NCBI RefSeq assembly: GCF_036884655.1
Contig: NC_088357.1
Coordinates: 48,457,501 to 48,521,500, forward strand
DNA: 64,000 nt
Origin: Musa acuminata AAA Group
Lineage: Eukaryota; Streptophyta; Magnoliopsida; Zingiberales; Musaceae
Reading direction: 5' to 3'
In this document: positions 12,449 through 24,315 of the stretch, in pieces
Position numbering within the stretch: position 1 is the stretch's first letter
How the letters are laid out: every line of letters starts with the position of its first letter
The notes under the pieces: generated by a model
The model's input: only the letters and a program-made list of their open reading frames with translations
Told to the model about the DNA's origin: nothing
Databases searched by the model: none
Program-made: the position numbers and the translations under genes

Positions 12449-12500
12449 TTCAATCACACAAGAAAACTAGCACCAAACAACCTGATGCTCTGATACCACT

Positions 12501-13242
12501 TGTTGGGAAGAAACCTGTTAATGCGGAATAATTCTTTCCCTCTTTGTGTATCAAAATAGGTTCCTCATCAAAATACCAACTTGATATTCAAATGCTAATA
12601 TCAATCAGCACAGCATAAACAATAGAGCAATAAATCAATCACACAGTGAGACCAAATCTTTTTAACGTGGAAAACCCAATGTGGGAAAAACCACGGGACC
12701 GTAGTCCACCTCAAACTTCCACTATCAATAATGATGATAACAGGTTTACAGTAGGTCTTCTCTAGAATAACTAGAGGATCAGAATAACATCAAGAACGTA
12801 GATCTTGGCTCAAGAATACCATATCTTCATCACATAGGTGGATCTCCTCCAAAGAGAATTTTAGGTCTCACAGAGTGAATATCGCAGGAAAATACCTTAG
12901 AGAGGGTAAACTACAGATCAACACCGTTAGGATTGTAGAGTTTGCTGCAAGGATTCTCCACATAAAATTTGGGCCGAAACTCACATAAAATTTGGGCCGA
13001 AACTGACAACGTTTGGCCACCGATCGTCAAGCAGAAAAACTCAGAAACCTTACTTTCTCTCTCTCTTTCTCTCTCCTCTTTTCTCTCTGCACGCCGTCGC
13101 TGTTCACTGTGCACGTACACTGCACGCTGCTCTGCGTTTTTCTTTTCACTGCATACCCTAATTTGCCTTACTTCACCTTAATTAGTGATTTGGGCTCAAT
13201 AGGCCCAATTTGTCCATGCCCACTTATGGGCTGGACCCAACA
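12501..13242 (-). repeat. Copia LTR (5' LTR of truncated element)
   Basis: A 742-bp LTR bounded by TG and CA with TGTTGGG/CCCAACA inverted ends, adjoining the tRNA primer site at its left edge. It contains a CT-rich tract at about 13053-13085. Confidence 0.85.
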
Positions 13243-13751
13243 GGAGGAAACTGGGGATGAGATGCTGCTGCTGGTTTTGGGTTGCTGTTGTTTCCCAGAT
13301 ACGGAGGGCTTTCGGTAGGCACTTAAAAAATATCCATCTACTAAAGCAGAAGCAAAGCCACACGGATCGAAAAATGGTGGGCTCGACTTGCAGTGGGTGC
13401 ACGAGGAAACTGGGAATCCAGCGACGCAGATATGGATTGTTCTGTCAGCTGGGTTGTCCTGTTTATTTGGTTTTTGCCTTCAGCTCTGGTTAAGAATTAG
13501 GGTTCGATCAATATCAATAATGATGCTCGAATTACGAAACAAGTAACTATATCAATACATAGATTCCTTTGTTGGTAACTCATCTGGAATGACGCGAGCT
13601 TAGCCATCCATCATTGCTGGAAAGTATTTGTGTGAGTTGAAAACTGTGGTGAAAGTGTAGGAAGTTTACTGTCTCACCGAGAAAGAGAACACTTTGGCGA
13701 AGAATTCAGATCGATGGACACAAGGAAAACATTTCTAACATGCTTATCCAC
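13243..13751. other. Intergenic DNA between Copia LTR and WIP copy A
   Basis: No supported gene; the short frames here have no recognised domain. Confidence 0.4.
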
Positions 13752-14510
13752 GCCATGAAAACGCATCATCCATCATGCACGCTCCAAGAATTCAGAAGAA
13801 ATGGTTGATGAATATACATCATCAAAGCTGGATAATTTACAGTGGAGAAGTAAGCTGAAGCAAAAGGATCCTCTAATTGGGACCCCAACAGCTCAAGTAC
13901 ATGACTGTTCTCAGCGCCTCCTCCGACTGCTTCCCCTTCTCCGCCGCCGCCTGCCACCCTCTCCTACTCCTGTCGACGGAGGAAGATGTCCTCTTGGCCT
14001 GAGACAACGACCCCATGCTGCTCTTCGCCCGCTGCTGTAGGGATCTGACGACGTAGTTCCACCGGCACAGCCCCGCCTGATCCTTGAGCGCCTCCACCGC
14101 GCTCATGCTCGCTGCCACCACCACACAAGCCCTGCTTGTACAACCCATCTCTTCAATGCCTCCCGAGTGCAAAGAGGAAGTAGCTTGTAGTTCTCTTCTC
14201 TCGATCTGATGCAGCAGTGGGAAGGGAATTGTGTGCAATATATAAGGCCACAATAGTTGAAGACGATTAGAGGATAAGATAGATGGGGGACAGAGGGAAG
14301 AGAAGAGTGCCGCTGCTGGGTTTGTGCTTTCCGATCCCTTTTCCCCCAAACCAGGGGCTCTATGCCATTTGCTTATTGGCCTCCACTTGCTGAACTGGAC
14401 CCAGCGAAGTAGATTGGCGGCGTGTGCGAACGCACGTACCTGGGTGAGGTTCTTCTGACCTGTATGCATAATATGCGTTTGCATATGAGGAAAATATTGG
14501 TTTTGATAGG
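13752..14510. repeat. Duplicated WIP block, copy A (paired with 18852-19610)
   Basis: This block and 18852-19610 match along their length, from GCCATGAAAACGCATCATCC through the 3' flank, coding region, TATA box and upstream sequence to about TATAATATGCGTTTG. Differences are scattered substitutions and small indels. Gypsy and Copia debris (14.7-18.85 kb) now separates the two copies. This is a tandem duplication later pushed apart by insertions. Confidence 0.88.
13873..14148 (-). CDS. Wound-induced protein family (WIP, DUF3774), copy A
   Basis: A 91-residue, single-exon protein. It has the family blocks: a hydrophobic start (MGCTSRACVVVAASMSAVEA), then LKDQAGLCRWNYVVRSLQQR, a basic Ser-rich middle, and the C-terminal MYLSCWGPN. 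Such genes are strongly induced by wounding and pathogens in plants; the biochemical function is not established. I chose ATG 14148 because it gives the conserved MG(C/A) start and sits about 90 bp below a TATA-like TTATATATT (about 14237-14246); an upstream open frame is 5' leader. Copy B at 18972 differs by about ten residues. Confidence 0.88.
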   Translation of the reverse strand: MGCTSRACVVVAASMSAVEALKDQAGLCRWNYVVRSLQQRAKSSMGSLSQAKRTSSSVDRSRRGWQAAAEKGKQSEEALRTVMYLSCWGPN

Positions 14511-14689
14511 ATAAATAATAATCCGGTCAAAACTCATCCCATCATCTTGATTAAAGAAGTCACCTCAACCATAGCTAAGAGAAGGTCTACATGCATGCAT
14601 TAAAGCCAAATGATATCACGACACAAGAAGCCATCCTCCGCCTATCTCGAACAAGCCAAAAGTCCTAACAAAATATATAATCACAGGTG

Positions 14690-17187
14690 TCCTACCCTGA
14701 CGTCATTTAGAGGATGCACTCGTCAACTACCACAATCGATGATCCCTTAGCAGGGTAAAGGACACCCTAACCCAACATTGATTTTACACCATCAATCACT
14801 CAGGTATAAAACCTAAGCCCCCAAGTCAAACGGGGGTAGGCAGACTCTATCTCAGCTCTTCTAAGATCTACTAAACCCCCTTTACATACTCTACTAACTT
14901 CGGTGTCGGAGGGATCGGGTCGGGACATCCCCCAATGTCGATCGCTTGTGCAGGGCTCATGCATATCTAAGGAGTACCTCGGAGTGATGCTAAGCACCTT
15001 TAGACAAGGCCAAGGCACCCCTCGGGATGACCTAAAACTTCTCCCAATAGACAAGTTGCACCTTGGAACGATCGTGAGTCAACTACCATAAGCCAGCAAT
15101 GCTTTAGAAGTCCACTTGCCACCTCGGCTACTCGTTTGAGTCGCCTCATCCGTGTAGGCACGGACCCCAAGGATGGGTCTACACCTTCGGGATCGAACTA
15201 GGTTGTGTTAACTCTCCGGTCAATAGTACTAAGGTAACAACATTTTAGCACTGGAAGGAGGGCCCGAATGTTGCAAGAATGTTCGTCCACAACTTCTCCC
15301 GATGAACTATCATGGACTTAACTGAAATTGCCTAAGCCATGAGGCACCATTGTGGCAAAGTCACAGACTTAGCTTGAGTTTCCTAAGTCGTATAACACCC
15401 TTACGCTAATTTCTCGAACTTAGCTGAGATTGCCTAAGTCGTAACGTGCCCATGCAATATGCGTCCACAAAAGGTCAATCAATTTGTAACCTCACTCAAG
15501 CCTTGAAAGACCTGTAAAAAAGAAAGTTAATTAGTTCAAAAACGAGTGACGAACAAGTCCCCACGTCTCATAAAAAGGGAAGCTTTATAAGCGATTCAAT
15601 GAGCACCTTATGTGCATGAGAGAAAAGAGAGGAACAAGAAAAACAAGGATTTAAAAGGTTAAAGGAATAGTTACAAGTTTATAAACAACTGCTCACCGGG
15701 TGTTGGGTGCGAAGGCAAGTCCCCATCAAGTTAACATACAAACTTATGAAGATTTTTCAATGCCCGACACTACCCCGAAGCTCCATTTTCCTTGGTGCCA
15801 CTCGGGAGATTCTAGGGTGCTGAGATGGCTAATATTTTAGGTGTAGTAACGGGCTATAGAAAACAACCATGGCACATGAAAATAAAGTCATTTTGGGACA
15901 GTTTTGCCTGACACAACGAGTGGTTGCACTATAGCACTGAACCTATTCGAATATATATTTTTACAAGAAAAAACACATAAAACCAAGGCAAAATATGCTG
16001 CCAAGCATTTATACATATATGCAAAAGTGACGAATGGTTCGTTGAATGAAGTTGTGTGGGTGTGCGACGATCGTTCGTGTTAGAATGCTCTAGTAAAGAA
16101 GCGCTGCCACTGGTACTTGATGCCTTCAGATGGGAAGGACAACTTATCTCCTTCCCTCAGGTGGACACCTTCACCTTGGCACAAACACCAGGATGTCATT
16201 GACATTTTGGGACTGAGTGCGGGACACCTACTCAACCCATTTGATGCCTTCCTAAGACTCACCCATCAAGTGCAGGTACTTGTTGGTGTGATGTAGGTGA
16301 TTGCCCCTCTCCTACCCCAACTAACGCAGTAGGCAATCTCAACACTACGGCCAGCAATCCAATCCCTACTCGCCCACTTGCCTCAAGGAGTATCCCTAGC
16401 CAGCTCCCAACAAGTGCCCCCGAAATGCCCTCACCAAGCTGAGGTGGCTCTCGAAGCGTGAATACCCCCGATAATAGAGCTCAGTGCCCCATCATATCGC
16501 AAGGTGTCCATGCCCAGATCGGGGTCACAGTTCATTAACTCGATAGAGAATTTACTCAAAGTATAACTTCGGGCCTTGAACCAGCATCTAAACGATGTAC
16601 AAAAAGAATTTCTGCATTTAAAGGACGAATACGACACCTCAAATGCCTCCCCATTCGCTCAAAGCATTCAAGAGGAGCCCATTTTGGCTAACTTCTGCCC
16701 CTCATTGCTAGAGGCCTTCAATAGTAGCTCTGACCCAATGGAGCATACTATAGCTTTTAGGGCTCAGATGTCGTTATTCGACACATCAGACACCTTAATG
16801 TGCTGGGCATTTCTCACGACCCTAAGTGGGCCAGCTCGAGAGTAGTATAGTCGCTTGAAACCCCTCTCGATCACCTCCTTCCTATAGCTTGCAAAAGAAT
16901 TCGAGCACCATTTTCTCGCTAATGTACCCCCAAAGCCATCTGTAGCCATGTTGCTCGGGTTGAGATGGAGGGAAGATGAGCTTCTCTCCTACTTTGTCGA
17001 TCAATTTATCGATGAGATTCGAGGGATCCCATATGCCCATCCCTCGTTGGTAACCTAGACTTTCATGATGGGTCCGAGGCGTACATGCTTCTTCTAGTCA
17101 CTAGTGGAAAAAATGCTCACAACCATGTTCGAAATGCTGCAAAGGGCCAATCACTATGTATCCGTTAAGGACATGATCTCAAGTTGA
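14690..17187 (+). mobile_element. Ty3/gypsy remnant: LTR, leader and gag
   Basis: The plus-strand LTR region holds a TATA box (TATAAA, 14805-14810), then TCGGTGTCGGAGGGATCGGG and CGCTTGTGCAGG (14897-14955), a common gypsy LTR/leader pattern. A long leader follows. Gag appears at 16270-17160: HQVQVLVGV, then [43 protein letters not shown] and [14 protein letters not shown], broken by several stops. Pol and the 3' LTR are absent. Same lineage as the fragments at 1-1160 and 22.3-23.9 kb. Confidence 0.8.
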
Positions 17188-18851
17188 TTAGTCAGAAAAT
17201 ATATTTGAAAAATTATATAACAAGTTGATTGATCATAAAATATATTTGAAACAAGAACAGAGATGAGACCAACTATCACAACTCAATTCAATTAAAAATC
17301 TAGAAGAAAAAGCAATCAAAGCAACAAGAACTTCAATAAAGGACCAAACAAGATACCTCCCGGACATATGAGTAATACACAAAGTCATCATCCTCCATTA
17401 TACCATTAAAGCAATAACTATAGTGGCAACTTCAATCCAAACAACTTAAAAAATAACTTCAACTGCAATTATCAATAATTCTGGCATTCCAACAATAATA
17501 ATCAACAAAAAATCATCTACTAGCTCTATGATAAAATTGGGCACACAATAAAAATTTGTCGATCTGGACCCAAGTCCACTACTACACCTAATTGGCCTTA
17601 AGAAACATCATGACTACTTTGACTGCTCATCCAAGTAATTGAATTATTAACTATATTATCATTGGTGATAGTAATAAAATCTCTATTACTCACATTGATC
17701 TCACGATACTTAATCTACACAAACACTTTTATACTCAATGATGTTTTATGTATACATCATATTAAAAGGAATCTTATTTTTTTAATTTTATAAATAAAAT
17801 AATATATTTATTAAGTTTTTTTTTACTTATTTCTTGTAAAGGATATGAGCACAAGGGCATCCTTGGTTCGAGACTAGAATAAAATAACAACGGTGAGTGA
17901 TCGTTAACTTCATAAATCACCCAACCAATCATTTTTGTTTCAATTACTACTCCAATCGATATGTGACATCATCGCTTTCATCATCCATCATATATTATTC
18001 AATGATAACTAATTTCTTATTACTCTCTTTCTATTTCTAAATCAAGTAGAATTGTAATATGCTTGCCTTAGTAATAAAAATCACATACTATCTTTTGGAA
18101 TGTCTTCTATATTATGCTCCAAACAACTTGAAATTATTTATACTAATGTCTAAGACCTTATCCTAACCAATTCCTTTAATAATTTTAGATTTTATATTAT
18201 TTTTATAAATTACTTTACTAAATATATATTACTATATTCCCTCAAACATATGAAGTTATCATAGTTTTTACTCATTTTAAAAAAAGTGATCGAGAATTTC
18301 TTTCAAGCTATCATTAAAATAATTTACTTTAATGAAAGAGGTGAATACTAAGCTATGATGACTTACCTCTCAACTAGTTGGCTTTGCTCAATGAAAGCAT
18401 TGACACATAACTGAAACATGTCTCACCCTCATACACTAAGCATCTATAAAGCTAATCTTTTGATCAATAATCTTTCAAACTATAGTCTACCTCATTAACC
18501 GTATACTCACATTTAATCCTACAATATTAGTTATTTAAAAAATTATTTTATAAAATTATAAATTTTTAAAAACTCAAAATATTTGATTGTTTATGTTATT
18601 CATGACTACATCCTTATACTTTATATAAATTAACACCAAGATCCAAACTTTATATCTTTAATGTTTTAATGTTATAATTCTGAAACTCAAAAGTATCATG
18701 TCATATTATCTTTGTTACATCTTTCCCTTTCAAAATCTTGTTCCTTCGTCAATATAAACCAATATATTGAAACGCATAAACTTAATTAAATAAGTGTCAC
18801 CAACTCTTCACAATTCTCATACTTTCGACAGGCAACCCTGCTTGATCCAAG
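17188..18851 (+). mobile_element. Probable heavily decayed Copia remnant
   Basis: Very AT-rich. A frame at about 17510-17585 reads like a Copia zinc knuckle (YDKIGHTIKICRSGP), and 17690-17775 like the protease-side block (FILNDVLCIHHIKRNLIF). Weak matches to later pol continue with many stops to about 18500. No LTR or ends were identified, so the limits are guesses set by the flanking blocks. Confidence 0.4.
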
Positions 18852-19610
18852 CCATGAAAACGCATCATCCATCATGCACGCTCCAAGAATTCAGAAGAAA
18901 TGGTTGATGAATATACATCATCGAAGCCGGATAATTTACAGAGGAGAAGTAAGCTGAAGCAAAAGGATCCTCTAATTGGGACCCCAACAGCTCAAGTACA
19001 TGACTGTTCTCAGCGCCTCCTCCGACTGCTTTCCCCGCTCCGCCGCCGCCGCCTGCCACCCTCTCCTCCTCCTGTCGACGGAGGAAGATGTCCTCTTGGC
19101 CTGAGACAACGACCCCATGCTGCTCTTCGTCCGCTGCTGCAGGGGTTTGAGGACGTAGTTCCACCGGCACAGCCCCGCCTGATCCTTGAGCGCCGCCACC
19201 GCGCTCATGCTCGCTGCCACCACCAAACAAGCCGTGCTTGCACAACCCATCTCTTCAATACCTCCCGAGTGTGAGTGCAAAGAGGAAGTAGCTCCTAGTT
19301 CCCCACTCTCGATTTGATGCAGCAGTGGGAAGGGAATCGCGTGCAATATATAAGGCCACAATGGTTGAAGAGGATAAGATCATTGGGGGACAGAGAGAAG
19401 AGGAGTGCGCTGCTGCTGGTTTTGTGCTTTCCGTTGCCATTTCCCCGATACCAGGGGCTAATGCCGTTTGTTTATTGGCTTCCACTTGACTGAACGCGAC
19501 CCTGCGAAGTAGATTGGCGGCGTGTGCCAATGCACGTACCTGGGTAAGGTTCTTCTGTCCTGTATGTATAATATGCGTTTGTATACGAGTAAAATATACG
19601 TTTATACGGT
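18852..19610. repeat. Duplicated WIP block, copy B
   Basis: Second member of the duplication described at 13752-14510, in the same orientation. The homology covers gene, promoter and both flanks. Confidence 0.88.
18972..19250 (-). CDS. Wound-induced protein family (WIP, DUF3774), copy B
   Basis: 92 residues in one exon. It begins MGCASTACLVVAASMSAV, carries LKDQAGLCRWNYVL and the Ser-rich SLSQAKRTSSSVDR, and ends VMYLSCWGPN. Compared with copy A it has one extra residue in the Ala run near position 69 and about ten substitutions, several non-conservative (E19A, S36P). A TATA-like box (TATATATT, about 19346-19353) lies about 100 bp upstream of the ATG. Wound and defence response is known for the family; this copy's activity is inferred from intactness only. 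Confidence 0.88.
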   Translation of the reverse strand: MGCASTACLVVAASMSAVAALKDQAGLCRWNYVLKPLQQRTKSSMGSLSQAKRTSSSVDRRRRGWQAAAAERGKQSEEALRTVMYLSCWGPN

Positions 19611-19619
19611 GGTATTAAT

Positions 19620-19640
19620 ATATATATATATATGTATATA
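19620..19640. repeat. Short (TA)n tract
   Basis: TA-rich run just upstream of the copy B block, between WIP copies B and C. Confidence 0.7.
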
Positions 19641-19827
19641 TATAAATATATATATGAATAAACAATGGTTGATAGAATTAAATGAGAGATAAAAATAATA
19701 AATAAAAAAATATATCATAATTCCATTTCATGAACATGCACAAACTCCATAAAAATTTCACCATTCACTGCAAAATCTGTTCATCGTAATAGAGATGATA
19801 GAAACCTCAACAACAAGTAATTGCGTC

Positions 19828-20103
19828 TTATTTGGGTCCCCAGCAGTCCAGGTACATGATCTTGGCCATGGACTCCTCGGTGCGCTTGGCTCTCTCCACC
19901 GCTCCCTCCCCTCCTTTCCTCCACCTATCGATGGAGGAAGACATCCTGTTGGTCTGAGACAACGGCGCAATGCTGTGCTTGGCACGGTGGTGGAGGGACC
20001 TCAGCGCGTAGTTCCACCGGCACAACCCTGCCTGGTCCTTGAGCGCCTCCACCGCCGCCACGCACGCTGCGACCATCAACGAAGTCTTGCTCGCCGAAGC
20101 CAT
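19828..20103 (-). CDS. Wound-induced protein family (WIP, DUF3774), copy C
   Basis: 91 residues in one exon, older in divergence than copies A and B. It starts MASASKTSLMVAACVAAVEA and keeps the core LKDQAGLCRWNYALRSLHHR, then SQTNRMSSSIDRWRKGGEG and the C-terminal IMYLDCWGPK. The core and C-terminus are closer to the WIP consensus in other plants than A/B are, so C may be the ancestral-like copy. A CTTTATATGG motif at about 20226-20236 could serve as TATA box. Same orientation as A, B and the pseudogene at 25288. Confidence 0.9.
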   Translation of the reverse strand: MASASKTSLMVAACVAAVEALKDQAGLCRWNYALRSLHHRAKHSIAPLSQTNRMSSSIDRWRKGGEGAVERAKRTEESMAKIMYLDCWGPK

Positions 20104-21179
20104 GCTTGCTTGTTACTGCTGAGCTGCTCTGGATCTCCGAGGAGATGGCAGTGAAAAGGGCTTTTGTGTGATCTTGGAGCTTTGGGTGGGTGATCGACGA
20201 CAAGGAGGGAGAAGAGCCGCGAGTCCATATAAAGCGCAGCTGGCAGCTGGCTTTTACCGACAGGGATACAAAACTGTGGATGAGTTGCAGCTGGGTTTTG
20301 ATTCCCAGCGATGGAACACGAGAAAAAGGTTTTGCTCGGCTTGCTAGGTAGTGCAAAACCATGAAACTTGTGCGGGCACCTGAAGTAGCCATGGACCGAA
20401 ACCAGCAGCAAAAATGGTGGGTTTGGATCACGGTGGACTGAAACCAATATGCGAGTGAAGGCGGTAAACCACCGCAGACAGCGTGCTCGGCACGAACTCG
20501 ATTGCCTCGGTCACGCGGCGTCCTCAAAGTCAAGCTCACCTGTCAATGTTCGACGGAATGACAAGCGACCCTCGGCCGACCCACCACACGACCAGCTGAA
20601 GCCAACCGACGCAATGGTTCGGCTAACCGTGTTGAGAAAATATTCATGAGATCAAAGTATGCTTGACAATAATCGTATATTTTCTTATTAACACGAAGAT
20701 TCGGATTGATGACAGAGCCTACCTTTACGATAGCTCAATTCGGTCATTTTAAATCGTAGCAAGCGTCCATGCACACCTCAGATCGGTGGAGAAACAGGTA
20801 ATGCAACCTCACATCCATGTGACGATGAGTCATTGCGTCTCCTATCGTTGACTTGCATAATAAACCGACACAAACAGACCTTGAACGAGGCGAAACTCTT
20901 CTCTCTCTCTCTCTCTCTCATTGTGGACTCGGATGTCCACAGGAAGGTGTGTAAGCCATGGGCGACGCCAGAACGAGTTGCCTTCAAAAGTACACAAGGC
21001 AAAGCATAATTTTTGTTCGTAAACAGGGAGTAATAAAAGGAGCAAGTGGGTTGCTGCCGGTGGATTAATTCAAATAGCGGCTGATACAGTAGAATAAGCA
21101 CGTTGTGGCAGCTCTTGCCGAGCATTTAAGCTCGAGTCTGCCGCAACAGCGGGGCGGTCATCAACAAAAAGGAAGAAGC
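20104..21179. other. Intergenic DNA between divergent WIP genes C and D
   Basis: Upstream regions of copy C (minus) and copy D (plus), which face away from each other. It contains a (CT)n tract at about 20898-20919. No other gene is recognised; the longer overlapping frames at 19925-20539 are readthrough of copy C upstream sequence. Confidence 0.45.
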
Positions 21180-21413
21180 ATGTGCAAGGCGCGGGACTGC
21201 AGGTGGGAGGCTACCTTCCGGTCGGTGCAGAAGAAGAGCGCCGGGAAGCTGCAGGACGAGGCGAGAGAGGCACAGCGGTCCCCCGACGGCGCGCCGGGTA
21301 ATGCGGGAGCCGCCTCGTTTGGCGGGGAGAGGAAGAGGAAGGGCACGGTGGCTGTGAGGGAGAAGGAGAGGGCGGAGATGGCGATGCAGTTGATCCTCTG
21401 GGGGCCCAACTAG
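21180..21413 (+). CDS. Divergent WIP-like small protein, copy D
   Basis: 77 residues in one exon, on the opposite strand to the other WIP genes. It starts MCKARDCRWEATFRSVQKKS, which I align loosely with the CRWNYALRSLxxR core of WIP proteins, and ends AEMAMQLILWGPN, keeping the terminal WGPN. The middle is basic and Gly/Ala-rich, and the hydrophobic N-terminal segment of A-C is missing. It may be a WIP relative with a shortened N-terminus or a protein that shares only the tail motif. An upstream in-frame GTG is not a plausible plant start. Confidence 0.6.
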   Translation: MCKARDCRWEATFRSVQKKSAGKLQDEAREAQRSPDGAPGNAGAASFGGERKRKGTVAVREKERAEMAMQLILWGPN

Positions 21414-21712
21414 CAGTGTATTTGCTTGCCGATTAATATGCTTCCTTGTTCCCTCGACCTATCATAATTCTTTGTTTTGGTTTGCCATCACAAATGATTT
21501 CTTGGGTGCTCATTTGACAAACCATTTGATTTGATTTGATTTGATTTGATTCGAGGCTTGTGTGAAGTATTTTTTTTTATTTAAAGAAAAAAATGGAATT
21601 AAAAGCTTTAATAATGAAGTCGAAAGAAATAATCCATAATTTTTTTATATATATATATATAAGGAAGGACCTATGGACTGAATAATTTTATCATACTACC
21701 ACAAGTTGATTA

Positions 21713-22092
21713 TTATGGGTCAACATCATATCTTGAATTAATTCTATAATTTTTAAAAGGACTTTGATTGATGTTCATTCCCTTTTCTCGTATCAATGTT
21801 AATGATGGAAGAACCTTAATTGTGTCTTTCTCTAATAATAAAATTTTGAAATATCTTAAATTCTTAGATAGGAAAAGAGTTTTGGCCCAAATTGATAAAT
21901 CATTTTCGACCCATATCACTTTATAATAATAATTATAGGATCGTGGCTAATATCCTTATAAACTGTATCAAGGCTCACATTTATAATCTCATTTCTGTTG
22001 AACAATCTGTGTTCATTAAGGGTAAAAGTATTTACGATAATAAGTTCTCTACTCACTTGATAACTCTAAAGGTAAATATCATTTTATTATGA
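21713..22092 (+). mobile_element. LINE reverse transcriptase fragment
   Basis: Plus-strand frame at about 21892-22070 reads NHFRPISLYNNNYRIVANIL, then LISVEQSVFIKGKSIYDN. This is the conserved plant L1-type LINE RT block (usually FRPISL...LISPEQSAFVPGRSI). Endonuclease and the later RT motifs are missing, and no poly(A) end or target duplication was found. A short 5'-truncated or internal relic. Confidence 0.65.
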
Positions 22093-22329
22093 TCAAATTG
22101 GATTGAAAATTCTTGTATTTCTTAAAATAATATTAAACAAATGGTACACAAACTCTGACCTTTTTATCAAATCTTTAAATGCATCTCATGTCCTAAGTTT
22201 AGACACATAAATGTTTCCACCCGCATAAACAAAAGTTTAAAGAATATTTTATGAAATATTTTGTCTCTATAAAATATTTCATTAAATACTCTGCCCCATA
22301 TGATTAGGTATAAAAACACATCCTTAAGG

Positions 22330-23860
22330 TCTGATCTTTTTTGACCACTTGCGTTTGTATTCGAAGACTTGAGGTTACTAACTTAAGTGTTAGATGGGTT
22401 AGGTCGGGAATCCTTTCTCAACCTTGATCATTATGCAGGTGACACCTCAGGAGCTCGACGTTTTCACTTTGGAGGCATCTTTGACAACTTTGTGCATATG
22501 AGTCTGGCCTATGTCAGACTGACCAAGATGTTAATAATATTTTTTCTTATCATTTTGGCACTAGAAGGGTGGTCTGATGTTATAGGAATGTCCACCTATC
22601 AATGTTCCTAATGCGTGCTTGAGTGAGGAGGCATTGCCCTCGACTCACAATATTTTTACTCAAGAGGGGCAACAACTATCCTTTTCTGTAAGTGGATGCA
22701 TTCACTTCGGTATAAACGCTAATGCAATATTAGCATATATTCAATGACCTGAGTCTTTTATCCCGAGGGCAACCCCGAGTCACTTGGTCATCCCTGCTGA
22801 GGTGTCTTGAACCTCACCCAACAGGTGTAGATGCTAATGGGCAAGATGTAAGTTGTCGCTTCACTCTTGCCCTGTCTAGCCCAACTGTTGACACCACTAT
22901 CTCAACTCAACTGCCACCGGCACTGGTGCCCGTCAAGTCCCCCCACCCAATGTAATACCAACATCTCAAGAGCACCCAAGGCCCGTCGAATCGTCAACCG
23001 ACGGAGCACCCCACTCCTCAACTGTGGAGTTCAATGGACTATCGCACCACTATTTTACTTCACTTAAATTCGAGACCTAGTTAATAGATTTGATGGATGA
23101 TTTTTTGAGGATCCAACTATGATAAATAGATTGACATTTGGAAGAAATGTGATGAAAATTCCAATAATCTATAGGAGAAGGACCGACCAACCCCACCTTA
23201 AGTCAGTCGCCATTCACCTAAGACATTCAAGAGAAGTCGATCCTGCCCAACTTTTGCCTCCCATCATTGGAGGACTTTGACGATAGTATCGACCCGGTGG
23301 AGCACATCGTTGCTTTTCGTGCTCAAATATCATTATATGACACTTCATATATCATAATGTGACATACTTTCTTGACCTTGTTAAGAGGCCGGACACAAGA
23401 ATGATACCCCCATATGAAGTCGCTCTCTATCAGTTCTTTTGTTTAGCTCACAAGGGAGTTCTAACTTCACTTCCTTGAGGTTGTGCACTCGAGGTCATTT
23501 GTGATAATGTTTCTCATATTTAGGCAAGGGGAGGAGGAAACGCCCTCAGACTTTCTTGCTCGATTCACTTGTGAAATTCAAAGCATTGAAGATGCTCATC
23601 GTCACTCGTAATATAAGTCTTCTTGATGGGACTCAAAGTCTTCTCGTCTTTTCTGGTCATTAATAGAAAGGTCACCAGCGACGATACTCGAGGTATTCCA
23701 AAGGATCGATCAATATATTGCCATTGAGGGAATGATCTCAAGTAAATGCGAGGAGATATGCAAAAAGCCAAGATAAGAGCAACTACAATTCGCCCTAACC
23801 CCGAGGTCACCGCGACGAAGAAGAAGCGAACAACCCAAGTTGTATTGCCCGAGGTCTAAA
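22330..23860 (+). mobile_element. Ty3/gypsy remnant: LTR end, leader and gag
   Basis: Plus-strand LTR end at 22370-22450: AACTTAAGTGTTAGATGGGT, then TCGGGAATCC and ATTATGCAGGTGACACCTC. The leader at 22690-22850 resembles the reverse complement of 430-550. Gag is at about 23240-23740: LPNFCLPSLEDFDDS, DPVEHIVAFRAQISLYDTS, FLTLLRG and FLARFTCEIQSIEDAH, with stops throughout. No pol. The third copy of this lineage in the window, in the same orientation as the one at 14.7 kb. Confidence 0.75.
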
Positions 23861-24066
23861 CAAACCCCTCGAATATGACTAGAATTAAAGTACTTTTGTA
23901 GATAAAAGAGAAGGGACTCTTAAAAAACTCTCAATCGATGAAGATTCTGTTATGTTTGTGATTCTTTCGACTAGCGGTCTTCCATACTCAATATAAATTA
24001 CATATACTCAAGCTATTTATAATAATTTAATTTAAAAAATATAGGGATATTTATAAGAATACATAC

Positions 24067-24177
<111 letters not shown>

Positions 24178-24315
24178 CACTACGAAGAGCCAAGTGAAAC
24201 GTCTTCAAAGCTATTTAAGCGAAGCAAAAGTAATTTATGTAAAGCATGATAACAAATCAATAAAATGGAATTATTTTATGAGGATAAGACGAGTGTTAGA
24301 GTGATCGTGTGATGA

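Larger units (their letters stand above)
11556..13242 (-). mobile_element. Truncated Ty1/copia element: 5' LTR, PBS and gag only
   Basis: Minus-strand element. The LTR spans 12501-13242 (742 bp) and ends in inverted TGTTGGG...CCCAACA. Directly inside it is the primer-binding site TGGTATCAGAGC (about 12486-12499), complementary to initiator-Met tRNA. Gag follows, then a damaged zinc knuckle (LGHMKKECRK) near 11735. Protease, integrase, RT, RNase H and the 3' LTR are missing, so the element was cut off at about 11556. No second LTR was found nearby. Confidence 0.85.

Noticed and set aside
19925..20539. 204-residue minus-strand frame overlapping WIP copy C
   Set aside because: Different frame from the conserved WIP protein; it only reads through the promoter and antisense-biased codons.
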